Shown: positions 45,621-59,034, counted from the stretch's first letter. The stretch is DNA of 64,000 nt from Glandiceps talaboti (GCF_964340395.1 NC_135567.1:7310899-7374898), one strand, 5' to 3'. Translations and numbers: made by a program. The notes: generated by a model not told the origin, from the letters alone.

Positions 45621-46199
45621 CATATACAAGCTGTGTTGACAAGCCAAATACAGGGTATCAACATGTGTTAAGGAGTAGAACAAGAAACTGCACTCGACAC
45701 ACACATTACCTGTGAAATTCTAAAATATGTTTATTACCGTTTATTAACATTTTCAATGGTAATTCCAGTGAAAATAAAATATTCTACACTAATTTCTGCT
45801 TGACTGACATTCTCATAAGGCAAGATATTGAAGCCAGTGACTATGTGATACAGGTCAATCTTTGAATGGAAATTGCGCATGTGGCTCATATGTTTGTATG
45901 GTTGTGTGGAGTTACACTATAGGAATATAAATAGAGCTATACACAATGGAAGAGGAATGTTTGGAAATGGAAGAGATATCCATTTTTTATCAGATACATG
46001 AATTTTTGGGTTACGTGTATTTAGCTTTGTACTAGTACTGAAAAGTCAGGCCACTGTTTCTTCAGTGGTTTGAGATGAAAGTCAGTTTTAAATCTATGTG
46101 TATCTAATATGTATAGGGTTACTAAGGTTGTTATGTCATTAATTTAACTTTCACTTTTGAGATATTGCAGATTTCTCTAATATGTGTTGTTGTATCACT
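45621..46199. other. Unassigned sequence
   Basis: No gene or recognised repeat. Confidence 0.35.
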
Positions 46200-46641
46200 A
46201 TGTAGAACTTTACAACATTTTTACACCAAAATTGCATATCACTGATGAGATCATTATGTGCTTAATAATTTGCTTTATCTATACACTCCTAGATGCATCC
46301 CCATTAAATTTCTGCCCAATCTGCTCAGATGTTTTGGACTTAAAGACTGTTGACCAAAAAGATACATTTTAGCTCTAATTTGCATATTACTGATGGCATC
46401 ATCATGTTGTGAACAATTCTTAATCTAAACACCTATAAGAATGTTCCCACCAATATTTAGACATATCTGCCTAGTAGTTTGTGAGTTTAGGTTTATTGAC
46501 CAAAAATCACATTTGTTTACCCAAATCACAGTGGTGATGTGATCATTTTGACTTGAACAATTTCCAAACTAGACACATATTAAGGTAATATACCCACCAA
46601 ATATCATGGCAATCAGTCAAGCGGTTTTTGACTTTAAGTTG

Positions 46642-46694
<53 letters not shown>

Positions 46695-46747
46695 AAAAAG
46701 TGATGCCTATAGCACTGTTGAACCTTATCAGTTCAGTTGTGCTAAAA
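46200..46747 (+). mobile_element. Family H element, short form
   Basis: The body starts near aactttacaacatttttaca and continues through tatcactgatgagatcatta, a CA run at 46646-46692 and the hairpin ending gttcagttgtgctaaaa at 46731-46747. It shares the downstream flank gatctaatgagtgttcttta with 18716. Confidence 0.75.
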
Positions 46748-46771
46748 GATCTAATGAGTGTTCTTTAGCAC

Positions 46772-48594
46772 TTGAGCAGATTGTTTAAATTTTCGATCAA
46801 TCATTCTCTTTATTTCAGTTGGTCAAGAAGTAACAAAGAGTATTGAATTCAAAGGAAGACATACATTTTTGGGAAGAGGTTGGCTCAGATAGGATGTCAA
46901 AAGGAGAAGGCAAGACCTGTGGTGTCAGTATCATCAATGTGTATTAATCACGATGGAGAATCTACCTGTAGGTGTTTGTTAAATTAACCAAAACTTTGGA
47001 TGAAAGACTTGATAAAAAGGACTATAATAATAAATCACAACAGACACAATTGTTGAAAGGTTTGTCTCTGACAGAGTGTGAACTAAAAGTGTTGACTAGG
47101 ACTACATGGAAGATATCGTATCCCTGTATTGACAGATAATACTAATACCTACATCCTAAGAACACAACACGTTGAATATACCATACTGGACTGTTCTAAT
47201 TTAACTTGTTTCATCAGTGGTTTAGTCTAGTTCCTATACATTATCTTTATGATTTATACCTTCACTCACAGTATAGTCAAAGCTCTGATGAAAGGTGTTA
47301 ATTATGGCTCAACCCCATTGTGACTAAATCATGAACAGCACATACCACTAGTAATAAAGGGGTGTCATCACTGCTCACTAAATATTAATTTGGTACAGCT
47401 GTTTTTACAATGTCCAATGTCCAACCAGGACTCCACCACCAGTAGAATTTAAATTAAATCACTTGGGGACTCAACAACATAATCATGTTTATATGAACGC
47501 TGTATGAGGGAGCACAGGAATGTGTGCTGATTAAGGGACTTTGACCAGACTGTGGTTAGGGTTAGAAACCATAGTTTGGCATCCAGACTATCAGTGGGTT
47601 TGACTCCACAATTTTCCTTTCAATTAGTTTTGCTTTTTAATACTATATACAGTGGGATCTAATTATTAATATCATCCATATCCAGTGTAAAATAACACCA
47701 CTTTAATTGTAAGGTTAGCATGTGGACCTTCTAACTGTAGTCCATTTGTAAACAATGTTGTCACAGCTAACAGTGTAATGAGGCTGTCCCAACTGTAATT
47801 ATCAATAACTGTAATTCATGACAATTGAACCTTTTACTTCACACTGACAACACTATTTACAGACTTATTGCATTTAGAGACACCTCACTGGGATGCTAAT
47901 TAAAATGAATGTAACTGGTGCATTTGTACACTTGATATGGGATATGTCATAAACGATTGTGACTAGCAGTGAACAACTTTGGTCTGATGTTAAGTTTTGT
48001 AATTTCTGAAAATATTGGAAATTAAAGACAAGTCGCATAGAAGTCCTGTTGAGATTGTCGGAACATACAAAATTGTTTCATCATTATTTGGGGGAAAAGA
48101 TTGTTTATTGAAGTTAGCCAAAGTTACACCTATTGAATTAAAGGTTGTTCATTAAACTGACATTGATCTTTTGGCTTCTAAGAATATCTATATCTTAATG
48201 TATTCAAATTGTAATGATGACAACATGAATAGCAAATGTGGATAACAATCTGAGGCTACGTTTTCCCTGTGAATGGACTAGAAAAGCTGTGTATGTGGCA
48301 AAAATACAGACTTGTGCTGTTCTGTTTGCTGAGAATGTGTGGGTTTTGAAATCATTACACAAAAAATCTAGAATATAACCTTGATAGAAAAATATATAAA
48401 AATAACTTGTCAATTGCATTGTCACTTGTAGTATTACTAATATTATAATATTGATATGTGTAAAACAAACAGTCTTTAAACTCAGCTAACCCTTGTTTAT
48501 CAGAAATAATTGCACACAGGAATTATTGAGTTTTATTGTAACACACCATATGACTATGTGCCAATCATTCAGTTTAGGGAGGTTATGATATTTG
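46772..48594. other. Unassigned sequence with an R4 fragment
   Basis: The stretch 47590-47670 (ggtttgactccacaat, ctttttaatactatatacag) is a decayed R4 fragment. The remainder shows no gene I can support. Confidence 0.4.
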
Positions 48595-48990
48595 TGATAG
48601 CAGACTCCCCTGCTCCACCCACAAAAGACACATTTTTATGCTCTAATTTGCATATCGCTGATAAAATCAGCATATCATCAGTACTTCTAAATCTAAACAC
48701 TCCTAAGTACGTTCCCACCAGACCTAAAAACTGAACAGAAACAAATGGCTGAGCGCCAAAACACCAACATTGCTACTAAACTGCCGCCAAAAAGGGTGGG
48801 GCCCTCGCAGTCCGTAATTAACAATTTATCCCTAGAGAAATATACATATTACAGGTTAATCTGCTCAGTAGTTTTGGTATTATAGATTTTGACCCAAACC
48901 ACACATCTCTGATGCAATCATTTTCTTTTGAACAATTTTCCATCTACATGCTCTATGTAATGTCCCATCAAATATCAAGGTAATCAGTCT
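48595..48990 (+). mobile_element. Family H body fragment with a short insertion
   Basis: Family H text (gacacatttttatgctctaatttgcatatcgctg) stops about 48725. After an unrelated GC-richer stretch (about 48730-48855, ccgccaaaaagggtgggg) it resumes at ggttaatctgctcagtagtt. Confidence 0.6.
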
Positions 48991-49735
48991 TTCAAAAAAT
49001 CTTTATTATGAGTTGTCTGTATTGCCTCTTTTTTGACTTATAGAATCAATATATTGTTTTAACCATGGTGACTGGTTGAATTCTAATACTTTATGAACAT
49101 TCTTAACGTTCAAATCCAGATTGGTATATAACTGTATATAACTATATATATCTATACTGTAAAACATTAATTTTTACCCCCTCAGTAGTAATGTATTTAT
49201 CTTGAATTTCATACAAAAGCCTACATTGGTATCTATAACTATAGATTTCTATATACCAAACTGTTCCCATTTTACTTCTGTAAGACCCACTCCTCTCCTC
49301 ACAACTGACAATTCATTTACTATATGCCATATGGTTGTCAATGTCAGCAGTGATTTGATGACATGGTCTGATATTATGATACCAAACCCAACACCTAAGC
49401 CATTAATTTATGGCAACACTGGACTGTTCATTACCATGGTTACACGGATGATATAGTAAAAGTCAACTTGTTTTGATCATTTCATAACCATAGCTTATAA
49501 CAATGTAAAGTACAGTGTCTACAATCAAAATAATATTAATTTAATTTTTGAGTGGTCACTAAGTGCCAACCTACAGGTTATTTCACAAGTAGTTTACATA
49601 TGATGTGGAGTGATAGGATGCCAAAATCACAGAATAATGATAACTACACAACATAGTTAGTCAAAGTAAAATGTGACTCTCCCCTATCCCATTTTCTAAA
49701 ATATGGCCTTTCTCCAACAATTTATTTGTAAAGGT
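48991..49735. other. Unassigned AT-rich sequence
   Basis: An 84-residue open frame at 49202-49456 has no recognisable domain and is not called. Confidence 0.35.
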
Positions 49736-50520
49736 TGACCCCCCCCCCCCACCCATTCCCACTCCTCCTAATTCCCCCTGGCTATACCCCCCTTTAATTA
49801 CTGAAGGCTTCCTAATTTAACTTGTTCCATAAGTGCATTTGACTCCATAATGTTTATTTAAATCAATTTTGATTTTTTTAAACTATATACAATGGAATCC
49901 AGTTTGTCCTGAAACACAGCATTCTGTCTTGACAAACATATTTATTATTCATATTGCTACATTTTACTGTCAGTCACAGCAAAAATCCTACCAACATTAC
50001 TACTTGTGGTACATTTCTTTCTATGAGATACCAGTATTTAAGCAGATCATCACCAACTAAGTATATATTGTTACTCCATGTATGTTGACAATCTAAGACA
50101 TTGGTAACCTATGCAAAAAACATGAAGCAATGTTGATAACATTTTGGTTCTCTACATTGTAGATGATGAAATGTAGTAATTCTAGTATAAATGTTGACAT
50201 CCAAGATGATAAATTTGTAGCATAGTAAGATTTTGTGTTGAACCACACATTGTTCTGTTTTAGGTTAACTGGTTTCTATTGTAACTTAAGACATTGTACA
50301 ATTTTGACGAATGTCTTTGTCAGAACATATAACTGATGACATTCAGTTCACAATTCTAAAAGTTGTCCACAATTAGTGTAAATTGTGTATCCTCACTCAC
50401 TACCTCTACATGTTATTAATGATGTGTCATCAACATGTTCCCTCGCAACACTTTTTGACATCAGGATATACCTAAAGCAAATGTACAGTTAGTTCCCCTC
50501 ATGTTTGCTGCTGACAACTG
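49736..50520 (+). repeat. Dispersed repeat R4, copy B
   Basis: Begins with a poly-C tract and cctaattcccc...ttaattactgaaggcttcct, shared with 13665-13720, and from 49846 matches 18745-19431 nearly base for base. Confidence 0.8.
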
Positions 50521-50612
50521 TAAATGAATTGTCAGTTGTGAGGAGAGAATTGGGTCTTACAGAAGTGGATGGCTTGGAATCTACAAGTTGTAGGTTCGAG
50601 CCCCATCACTGC
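50521..50612 (+). mobile_element. SINE head, truncated
   Basis: The first 90 bp of the SINE (A-box-like and B-box-like ggttcgagcccc) stop at ccatcactgccgtt and pass straight into the block paralogous to 22117. The B-box here (GGTTCGAGCCC) is closer to the tRNA consensus than in the 19432 copy. Confidence 0.75.
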
Positions 50613-51388
50613 CGTTCAATTTGAGATGATCGATCATATAACCCGATTTGATCACTATGGCTGTGGCTGTTTGACACACTAGGTTGGGAATACCATCACT
50701 AAATAAAACATAGGAAACCAGAAGTACACACAGTTACATGTACTACAATGTAAACATAACACACTAAGATGGATTGAGCTACTTAACTGCAAGTAATGCA
50801 TTAGAAATCGGATTACGTGATTGGTCCATTCAAAGTGAGTGACGGGAGTTATGGACATCTAACAAATTTTTTCAATGCAAGATGGTAAGGCTTAGTAATC
50901 ATCAGAATTGATGCCTTCCCGTTGACTACGATGTCAATTGCACCTGGTAAATATATGAGTTCTAAGCATGTTTGTTCTAGAAAGATGTATTTTTACTGAT
51001 CAGAAGTCATATTAGCACCAGTTTCACAACTTGAAAATATGCTACTCGCATTTGGTAGGAATCATTGACATCCGGGGGGGGGGGGGGGGTCGGGGGGGCA
51101 GGTATGTACAATTGCGACCATTTTGAATACAGGAAAACTTATAGTATTAGTAATTCTTGTAGTTGATAATGATTTGCAATTGTGTTGATGCTTTTCAGAA
51201 TTTATTTATTTATAGTTTGTTTGTCTTGTTTGTTTGTTTTTGTAAATATAACTAACTAAGCCTGAGTGTCCTGCAATTGTGGTTACCGGAAGTTCCCTTA
51301 CAGTGGGTGGGGGCAGGGTCGGGAGATGTTTTGTCAAACCCCCAATTTATTTTAAGTACCCCCCCCCCCTTGCCATAGCCAAAAATGT
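50613..51388 (+). repeat. Duplicated block, paralogous to 22116-22910, with a family P left end
   Basis: The match includes the first roughly 80 bp of the family P element (51292-51388: cccccaatttattttaagta, poly-C). Most of the terminal inverted repeat is deleted, and sequence diverges after aaaatgttga. Confidence 0.8.
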
Positions 51389-51399
51389 TGATTTAGTAT

Positions 51400-51792
51400 A
51401 CTTTTGTTTCTGTATGAGTGTCTAGTACAGGTTTTCCATTGATTTCCAAATGGTCTCTGTGTTGTTTATTTCTTCCTATCAGATGTACAGCCATTACAAA
51501 TTGGAAGAACAGTTTTATTTTGTTTTGTTTTTTAAGTTTTTGGCAGTTTCTGGGTTCACTATTTGTCATGAGACTTCACAGTTTTTGCAACTTTATTATT
51601 TTTTATCGAATACGTAAAAAAAAGTTTAGGTTCTGCAGTGAAAGCTAGATGGGGTTGGGTAACCGGAACCAAACAATTATTTTTATTTGGCCTCATCCTC
51701 ATGTACATCCTGTACTACACAATGCATATATTACAAATCTATCTGGGTAAGACTGAGACAGTGAGAGTGAAATGAAACAAAAATTAATATCC

Positions 51793-51829
<37 letters not shown>

Positions 51830-51850
51830 ACAGAATGACATGATAAACTA
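51400..51850 (+). repeat. Dispersed repeat R3 with (TAG)n
   Basis: Matches 44885-45300. The trinucleotide agt-agt run at 51796-51830 is expanded compared with five units at 45267. Confidence 0.75.
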
Positions 51851-53510
51851 CACCTCAAGAAGTGTTTTTCTAAAGAACTACTGATATATACTCAGGTATT
51901 TTTGGGGGTTCCAATCAAGATATCATATTTTTACTAGATTAAGGCCCCTGGTTTCCAGCAAAATGAATGCACATGATACTAGCGATATGCAACTCTATGA
52001 AATTTTACTATATTAAGACCTCAATTACTGGGGTTTCCATCAAAAATAATGTACACAATACTAGTATGCAACTCTATGTAAATTTTACCAGATGTCCCCC
52101 ATCATGACATTCACAAGCCATTAACGGTCCAAGTGCAACAAACCCGCGGGCTTGCCTGACGAAAACGGGTGTCATAAAAGTTGTTTGCATCTCTAAAGCT
52201 GTTTGTAGTGTTACTTATAATAGCCTAATAAATTGATAACAACTGATATAAGACGGAGATAAGGTTTGCCTCAATTGACCCACTCCTTAGAAATGATCTT
52301 ACGCTGTGAACTACACTGTTTACTTGTGTTATGTAAGAGCCCATCATCACATGTGTAAATATTGGTACTCTTTGATAACAAGTGGACTTGCTTCTTTAAT
52401 GGCTTGTCCCAGTAATGTCTTGTTTATGCACATTTGCGACATAGAGATTTGGTTATCTTTTCGTTACATTACTTGACTGTCTGGAAACCATGGTAACAAA
52501 AATGGGGAAATATCACAAAACTGGCAGAGTTTTCCATATATTTTACCATGGCAATATATTTGTTGGCGAGTGTATGTCAATTACAGCAACCATGCTTTGT
52601 TTTGTGATGTTTTCCACCTGACCAACCAACCAACCAACCAACCAACCAACCAACCAACCATTCCTGCCATGTCTCACATCACTCATCTTAATTCATACCC
52701 TGCTGTATATAGGTTACATAGGTTGACAACCCCCTGCATAGATACTATGATGAATACAAGACAGTGCCAACATGTTCTCCTGAATGGCTAGTAGATGGCT
52801 TTACAAACTATCAATACCTGTTTGGGGGTCAGCGACCAATTTTACAGGTCACCTATACTTTTCATCACTTCCCAAGGGAATAGAAAAATTATTCTGTGTA
52901 TAATAACTAACAACAAGGCTGTATGCATGTCTATTTGACCTTTGACCTAACATCTCATTTGACCTTTGACCTTATCAGTTGTATGTTTAGTACACAGTTT
53001 TACATGTTTTGTCTATACATATATAGTAAACAGCTGACTGTCTAAGTTCACTAAGTGACCGTCCATGTAATTTTAGTTCAAATAAAATGTTTTAATATTT
53101 CATAGGTATTTGATTAGCCTGTGATCAGAAGGGGTTATTAATCTTAACTTGGGGGAGGGGGGGGGTTATTAATTTTAACTTGAGGGAGTGGGTAGGGTAT
53201 TTATTCTGGATACAAATACCATATTATTTTCAGTACAACTACATGAATGATATCATACATTAGGTGGAACAAAACATACTTTGTTTATATCAGGCACTTT
53301 CATTAATTATTAAAACTAACCAGCCAATGAACGTATTATTTTTACAAATTGAATTATTGCGTATTTATTGAAATGTAAACTGCATGTAGACAGGATTATC
53401 TATAATTGCATTTGATAGCCTTGAATTAGTTTTAATAAATCACCAATTAATTATTGAAATTACAGTACAGTATGGGTATGTGACTAGTGTACTAAATAAG
53501 GTTGAACAGT
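51851..53510. other. Unassigned sequence with (CCAA)n
   Basis: A perfect (CCAA)n run lies at 52619-52660 and a poly-G tract at 53153-53165. No gene recognised. Confidence 0.4.
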
Positions 53511-53512
53511 GT

Positions 53513-53640
53513 GTTTGTGTCTGTCTGTCTGTCTGTCTGTGTCTGTCTGTCTGTCTATCTGTGTGTACAATGTATGTCTACCTGTGTGTGTGTACATACA
53601 TACATACATACATACATACATACATACATACATACATACA
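53513..53640 (+). repeat. (GTCT)n and (CATA)n microsatellites
   Basis: gtctgtctgtct at 53517-53556 and cataca tetramers at 53594-53640, separated by about 35 bp. Confidence 0.95.
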
Positions 53641-54164
53641 AAGTTATATAATACCATAAGTGCCCTACTCTGATACCATGAGCATACACATATAGATTCT
53701 TATACAACATCATAATTTTAAAGTGACATACTTACACACACATTGTTACATAACATCTAAATGTCATTCAATTTGTGTATAAGTAAAACTAATGTCAATT
53801 GATTTCCATAACATCAATACAGACAATAGAACTATGTAGATATGACTATATTGTTATCACAACTGTTATTATAATAACACATGACAATAAAACCAATCTA
53901 ATTAGGGAATAATAACAGTAATGCAAATTTATCCACATTCCCACACTTCAAATTGTAAGTCTTCAATCAAATATAATTATTATCATTGCCATAGGATATA
54001 TATTACAGTAATGGTCTTTCAGTCTGTCATTGTTTTTGCCAAGGTTTGGAAAACCAGGAACAGACAGGGGAATACTAGTGGTATTAAAACAGGCACAGTT
54101 TCTAATGCATTATATCATAGTTTTGGTAGGGAACCCTGGTAAAATGACTGGGGAACTCAGGTAG

Positions 54165-54330
54165 ATTTTATCTACTTACTGGCTTGAGGCTCACACCAGT
54201 ACCTTGCAGATTGAAAGATTGATTATAGTCATCACAAGGACTGGATTGACAAGAGTACAATTATGGTTCAATCCTTGCCCACTAATTTCAGTCAAAGAAT
54301 TGGCAGTGTTGAGGCTCACACCACCAACAT
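54165..54330 (-). mobile_element. Degenerate SINE-like fragment
   Basis: The reverse complement holds gtgggcaaggattgaacc and ataattgtactcttgtca, resembling the SINE body ttgggcaagatttgaacc. A duplicated gtgtgagcctca phrase lies on both sides. Possibly a different SINE subfamily. Confidence 0.4.
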
Positions 54331-54516
54331 ACAGAAATCAAAGCTGACCAATTTATTAAAACAATCGCTTCATTCAAATGAACTATAGTGCTATTAAGTT
54401 CACAACAATGTTTAATATAAACACAGTGTATAACTTGTAAGTTACCTGAATTATTAATATTTCACATTCCTTGCATTGTTTTCTCTTTATACACTCTGTT
54501 CTACATTCTTAACTAA

Positions 54517-55222
54517 TTTTTCTCTATTTGTTCTCTGTATCTGGGGCAGGGACCAGGACACTAATTTTTATGTGTTTGTTCACTGTATCTGGGGCAGGGA
54601 CCAGGACACTAATTTTTATGTGTTTGTTCACTATATCTGGGGCAGGGACCAGGACACTAATTTTTCTCTGTTTGTTCTCTGTATCTGGGGTAGGGACCAG
54701 GACACTAATTTTTCTCTGTTTGTTCACTATATCTGGGGTAGGGACCAGGACACTAATTTTTCTCTGTTTGTTCACTATATCTGGGGTAGGGACCAGGACA
54801 CTAATTTTTCTCTGTTTGTTCTCTGTATCTGGGGCATGGACCAGGACACTAATTTTTATGTGTTTGTTCACTATATCTGGGGCAGGGACCAGGACCCTAA
54901 TTTTTCTCTATTTGTTCTCTGTATCTGGGGCAGGGACCAGGACCCTAATTTTTATGTGTTTGTTCACTGTATCTGGGGCAGGGACCAGGACACTAATTTT
55001 TATGTGTTTGTTCACTGTATCTGGGGCAGGGACCAGGACCCTAATTTTTCTCTGTTTGTTCACAATATCTGGGGCATGGACCAGGACCCTAATTTTTCTC
55101 TGTTTGTTCACAATATCTGGGGCATGGACCAGGACCCTAATTTTTCTCTGTTTGTTCACAATATCTGGGGCATGGACCAGGACACTAATTTTTCTCTGTT
55201 TGTTCACAATATTTGGGGCATG
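54517..55222 (+). repeat. 48-bp minisatellite, about 15 copies
   Basis: Each unit has tttgttcactgtatctgggg, cagggaccaggacactaatt and a variable tttt(a/c)t(g/c)t(g/a) end. As 48 is divisible by three, frames stay open on both strands (262, 231, 115 and 110 codons). Variants of the last bases (tatgtg against ctctgt) and gggcatgg against gggtaggg cluster in neighbouring units, showing local unit duplication. The short paralogue is at 41513-41650. Confidence 0.95.
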
Positions 55223-55655
55223 AACCAGGACACCACACACCTACCAACAACTCAACGACGGTGAAGTACCTTTTAGTGATCATAAATGACTGGAAAGAAT
55301 TCAACCTATTTTAAAAAAGTTCAATGATACTGTACCGTACACTGGCAATACAATGTATGTCAATAATAAATAAAATTATATGGGAGACAATTTCAGGAGA
55401 TAACTTGGTTATGAAGTGAATCATTCATTGCATTATTTTGAAGAGGATATTTTATTTTTCCACATTTGTTTTTTAATTTGATACTTTTAATTCCACATTA
55501 TAGTTTACTTTAATACAAAGGTAACAACACTCTGAAATTTCTACTTCATAGTTACCATAGTTACCAAGAATGTTGAATAAATGGTTATTAATTTGAAAGG
55601 AAAATAGATCTTGTCTGTTTTATTTGTTGTCACAGTTTACCCCTAAAGTTAACAC
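55223..55655 (+). repeat. Duplicated block, paralogous to 41651-42080
   Basis: Near-identical over more than 400 bp, from atttggggcatgaaccagga to cccctaaagttaaca. Confidence 0.85.
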
Positions 55656-55657
55656 GC

Positions 55658-55706
<49 letters not shown>

Positions 55707-56064
55707 CAATTATACATACATACAATTGCATACATACATACATACATAAATACATACATACATACATACATACATACATACATACATACATACACACATA
55801 CATACATACATACATGCATGCATATGTCTATTGATACTGTAACTGTAATTAGTCCCTAACAGCAAAGCTGAAGGGGCTACTTAGTCAGGATGCCAAGGTC
55901 CTAAAAGTGGCTTAAAACAAGAGTTACCTTTATACATGGTTTGAAGTACAATTTTTGACATCATTTGACAATATTCTATCAGTATCCACAATACATACAT
56001 ACATACATACATACATACATACATACATACACAAACACACACACACACACACACATACATACAT

Positions 56065-56099
<35 letters not shown>

Positions 56100-56230
56100 T
56101 ACACACACACACATACATACATACATACATACATACATACATACATACATACATACATACATACATACATACATACATACATACATACAATGTACATACA
56201 TACATACATACATACAGTCAGTCAGTCAGT
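55656..56230 (+). repeat. (CAGA)n, (CATA)n and (CA)n arrays
   Basis: CAGA run 55657-55706, CATA run 55725-55815, and after a 170-bp unique stretch a CATA/CA compound array at 55990-56217. Open frames are artefacts. Confidence 0.96.
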
Positions 56231-56784
56231 CACAAGAAACAAAACAATGATTATCTAGTTTTACGAGAGGTATTCTGTGTCAATATGATACTCTCCACTG
56301 CAACGACGATATTTGTATCTTGGCACATAATGGTATGACAGTAACTACAAGTTGAAGAATGTAAGCTGATAATAATATGATAATAAGTTTATAATACTCA
56401 TTACAAACATATTTACCAGATAAATACTTATATAAATAGCTAACGAGACAGGGGAAATGAAAATAGTTGTCAAGCAACTAATCTAGTCCAGCCCCGATAA
56501 ATACATTTAACAATGAATATGATCTGGGCACATCCAATATGATACAATAAGTCTGGGATCCCAAAACTTACAAATACATACATTTGTCCATTGGGGCAAC
56601 TAAAAGGTCACTGACACCCCCCCCCCCCCATTTGTAAAACCGAAAACAGGCTGAACCCCCCCCCCAATACTTAATTCTAAAACATGATGAACCCCCCCCC
56701 CCCTTGTGAATTAATATGACAGGTATTTTTTGATCGTGTCATGCAAATACTTTATAAGATCCCGGGATAGCACTATCATATAAG
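56231..56784. other. Unassigned sequence with three poly-C tracts
   Basis: C runs at about 56615-56628, 56657-56666 and 56690-56702 are separated by related wording (aaa-c-tgaa before each), as in a decayed tandem repeat. Confidence 0.4.
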
Positions 56785-57080
56785 TATTGACTACACAGGT
56801 TAATGTAGTCCAAAAGGAGTTTAATAGCATCTTGACTTTTACTCGGAAAAGTCAATTTTGAGACTATCCAGACACTTTCAGACAATAATTTCCAAGCTTT
56901 ACAAGATAGCACCACATATGAAAAGCAACTACATGTGGTTGAAATATTTTTTAAATAAAAGTTTATCACCATCTTGACAGTAAGAGGTAGGGGGAACAGC
57001 TTGAGGCTGGGATATGTCCATCTCTGGTGGGGTCCCAAGGGGTCTCCCCTAGAAGCTTGGGCTTTTTTTACTCTAAAAAG
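56785..57080 (-). repeat. Dispersed repeat R2, inverted copy
   Basis: The reverse complement reads cttctaggggagacccc, ttactgtcaagatgg, acatgtagttgcttttcata and attattgtctgaaagtgtct, matching 7715-8235. Confidence 0.7.
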
Positions 57081-57089
57081 TCAATTTTG

Positions 57090-58275
57090 AATGTTAACTC
57101 AATTGTCTATTAATCCCTGTTGTAATCTTTGCAATATATGTGATCATTTGGTTGTTGCTATGGGTGTGGTCTTGTTGCTAGGCACATTTGCATACATTTT
57201 TTGAATGTTTATTCATTTGTCTTACTATTCATGTTATCTTTGCAATATATGTGATTACTTGGCAGTTGCTATGGGCGTGGTCTTGTTGCTAGGCCTATTT
57301 GCAAACATTTTTTGAATGTTTATTCATTTGTCTTTGTATTTCTGTTATCTTTGCAATATATGTGACTATTTGGCTGTTGCTATGAGTGTGATCTTGTTGA
57401 TAGGCAATTTTACATACATTTTTTGAATGTTTATTCATTTGTCTAAGAATCCCGGGCCCTGTTCTCTGAAATACACCACCGTTTGGCTGTTGCTATGGGC
57501 GTGGTCATGGTTGCTAGGGTATTTGCATACATTTTTTGAATGTTTACTCACTTGCCTACCAGATGATGTTGCTATTTGACCAAACTATACTGTCATTTGG
57601 TTGTTGTTAAATGCGTAGTCATGGTTTTAGGGCCAATTTTGTGAAAATGTTTTGAGGAAAATCCGCAGAATAACACTTTCAGAAACACCTCATCAAGTTT
57701 CAGACTCATTGACCAAGTACTTTTAGATATAAGTTTTTGATAAAAAATGAACATTTTTACACCTAATTTGCATATCACTCATGAAATCATTGTATGCTTA
57801 ATATTTCTTCATCCATACATCCCTAGATACATTCCCATTAAATTTCAACCCAATCTGCTAATTGGTTTTGGAATTACAGATTTTTGACCTAAAAGACACA
57901 TTTTTAGCCCTAATTTGCATATCACTGATTGGACAATCATATCAGGAACATTTCTTAGTAAAAACATCCTGAAGAGTGTTTCACCCTAATTTCAGCCCAA
58001 TCTGCCCAGTAGTTTTTGAGTTTCAGTTTTTGACCAAAAATCACATTTTGTTGACCCAAATCACACACCTGCGATGTGTTCATTTTCTTTTGAACAATTT
58101 CCCAACTAGATCCCACAAGTAATGTCCCCACCAAATACCAAGGCGATTGGGTTAGCAGTTTTTGAGTTTAAGTCGTCCACACACACACACACACACGCAC
58201 ACACAGACAGACAGACAGACACCGCTCGATGCCTAAGCACTACTGAACCTACATTGTAGTTCAGTTGTGCTAAAA
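57090..58275 (+). mobile_element. Family H element with five core monomers and intact 3' hairpin
   Basis: Core monomers at 57095-57620 repeat about every 115 bp, each with ttgttgctatggg-gtggtc and gcatacattttttgaatgt. The body, CA run (58182-58204), CAGA run and hairpin tagcactactgaacctacatt...gttcagttgtgctaaaa end at 58275. It is the longest copy in the window. A distinct 5' terminus is not visible. Confidence 0.75.
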
Positions 58276-59034
58276 ATGTAACTAATCAGAAAGATGAATG
58301 ATTCTCGCGCATAATCCGTCTGACATATCTTTAGTAAGAAATAAAATATACAAACAACTTCCTTACAGACTAAAATCAATAGACACCACAAATACTATCT
58401 AGAATCAACAAGAGAAGTATTGTCAAAAATCCTTGAAGAGTATGTAAAGCCTCAAAATGTGAAATGACCACCAAAATGTATGTATCAGTGAGTTGCCAGT
58501 TTTTTTGCATAATTCTGTATCTCAAACTTTTGTAAGTAATATATGTATCGGGAATGAAATATACACTGAGATTGAATATACACCAAGCTTGAGTCAAATT
58601 TAGGATCCTAACTGTAATTTACATAGCCAAACAAGTAATGGTCAAATTAGTTAATCTCAAGTTTAAACAATCTCTACTAACCAATCCTATATTTTCCTAA
58701 TTGACCAATCAAATGAAGGTCAATATCAAATTCACCCCAATATGTATGGAATGTAGTAAAACCTATATAAACCTTCATTTCTGTGTGATCTGTAGGAGTT
58801 TTGTTTGATGTCAATAAAGTATGAATAGCTATCTTTCTCGTACTTGGTTGTACAGCATCATTCCTTTTCTGAACCTGTTTCTAGACAATTCCCTTACCCC
58901 ATAGTAAGCTGACCCTGAATATGCCATTATTACAAAAATTATGACAAACTATATAATTTGCTATCTGATTTACTATCTGATGTCTGCAGTAGTTTATAGC
59001 AAAAAACTTATGAGTGTTTTGATAAAAGTGAAAA
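58276..59034. other. Unassigned AT-rich sequence
   Basis: No gene or repeat recognised. Confidence 0.35.

Noticed and set aside
54476-55264. 262-residue open frame with a 16-residue repeat (IWGRDQDTNF type)
   Set aside because: It is the translation of a 48-bp minisatellite; frames are open on both strands, and the paralogous locus has only 2.7 units and no long frame.
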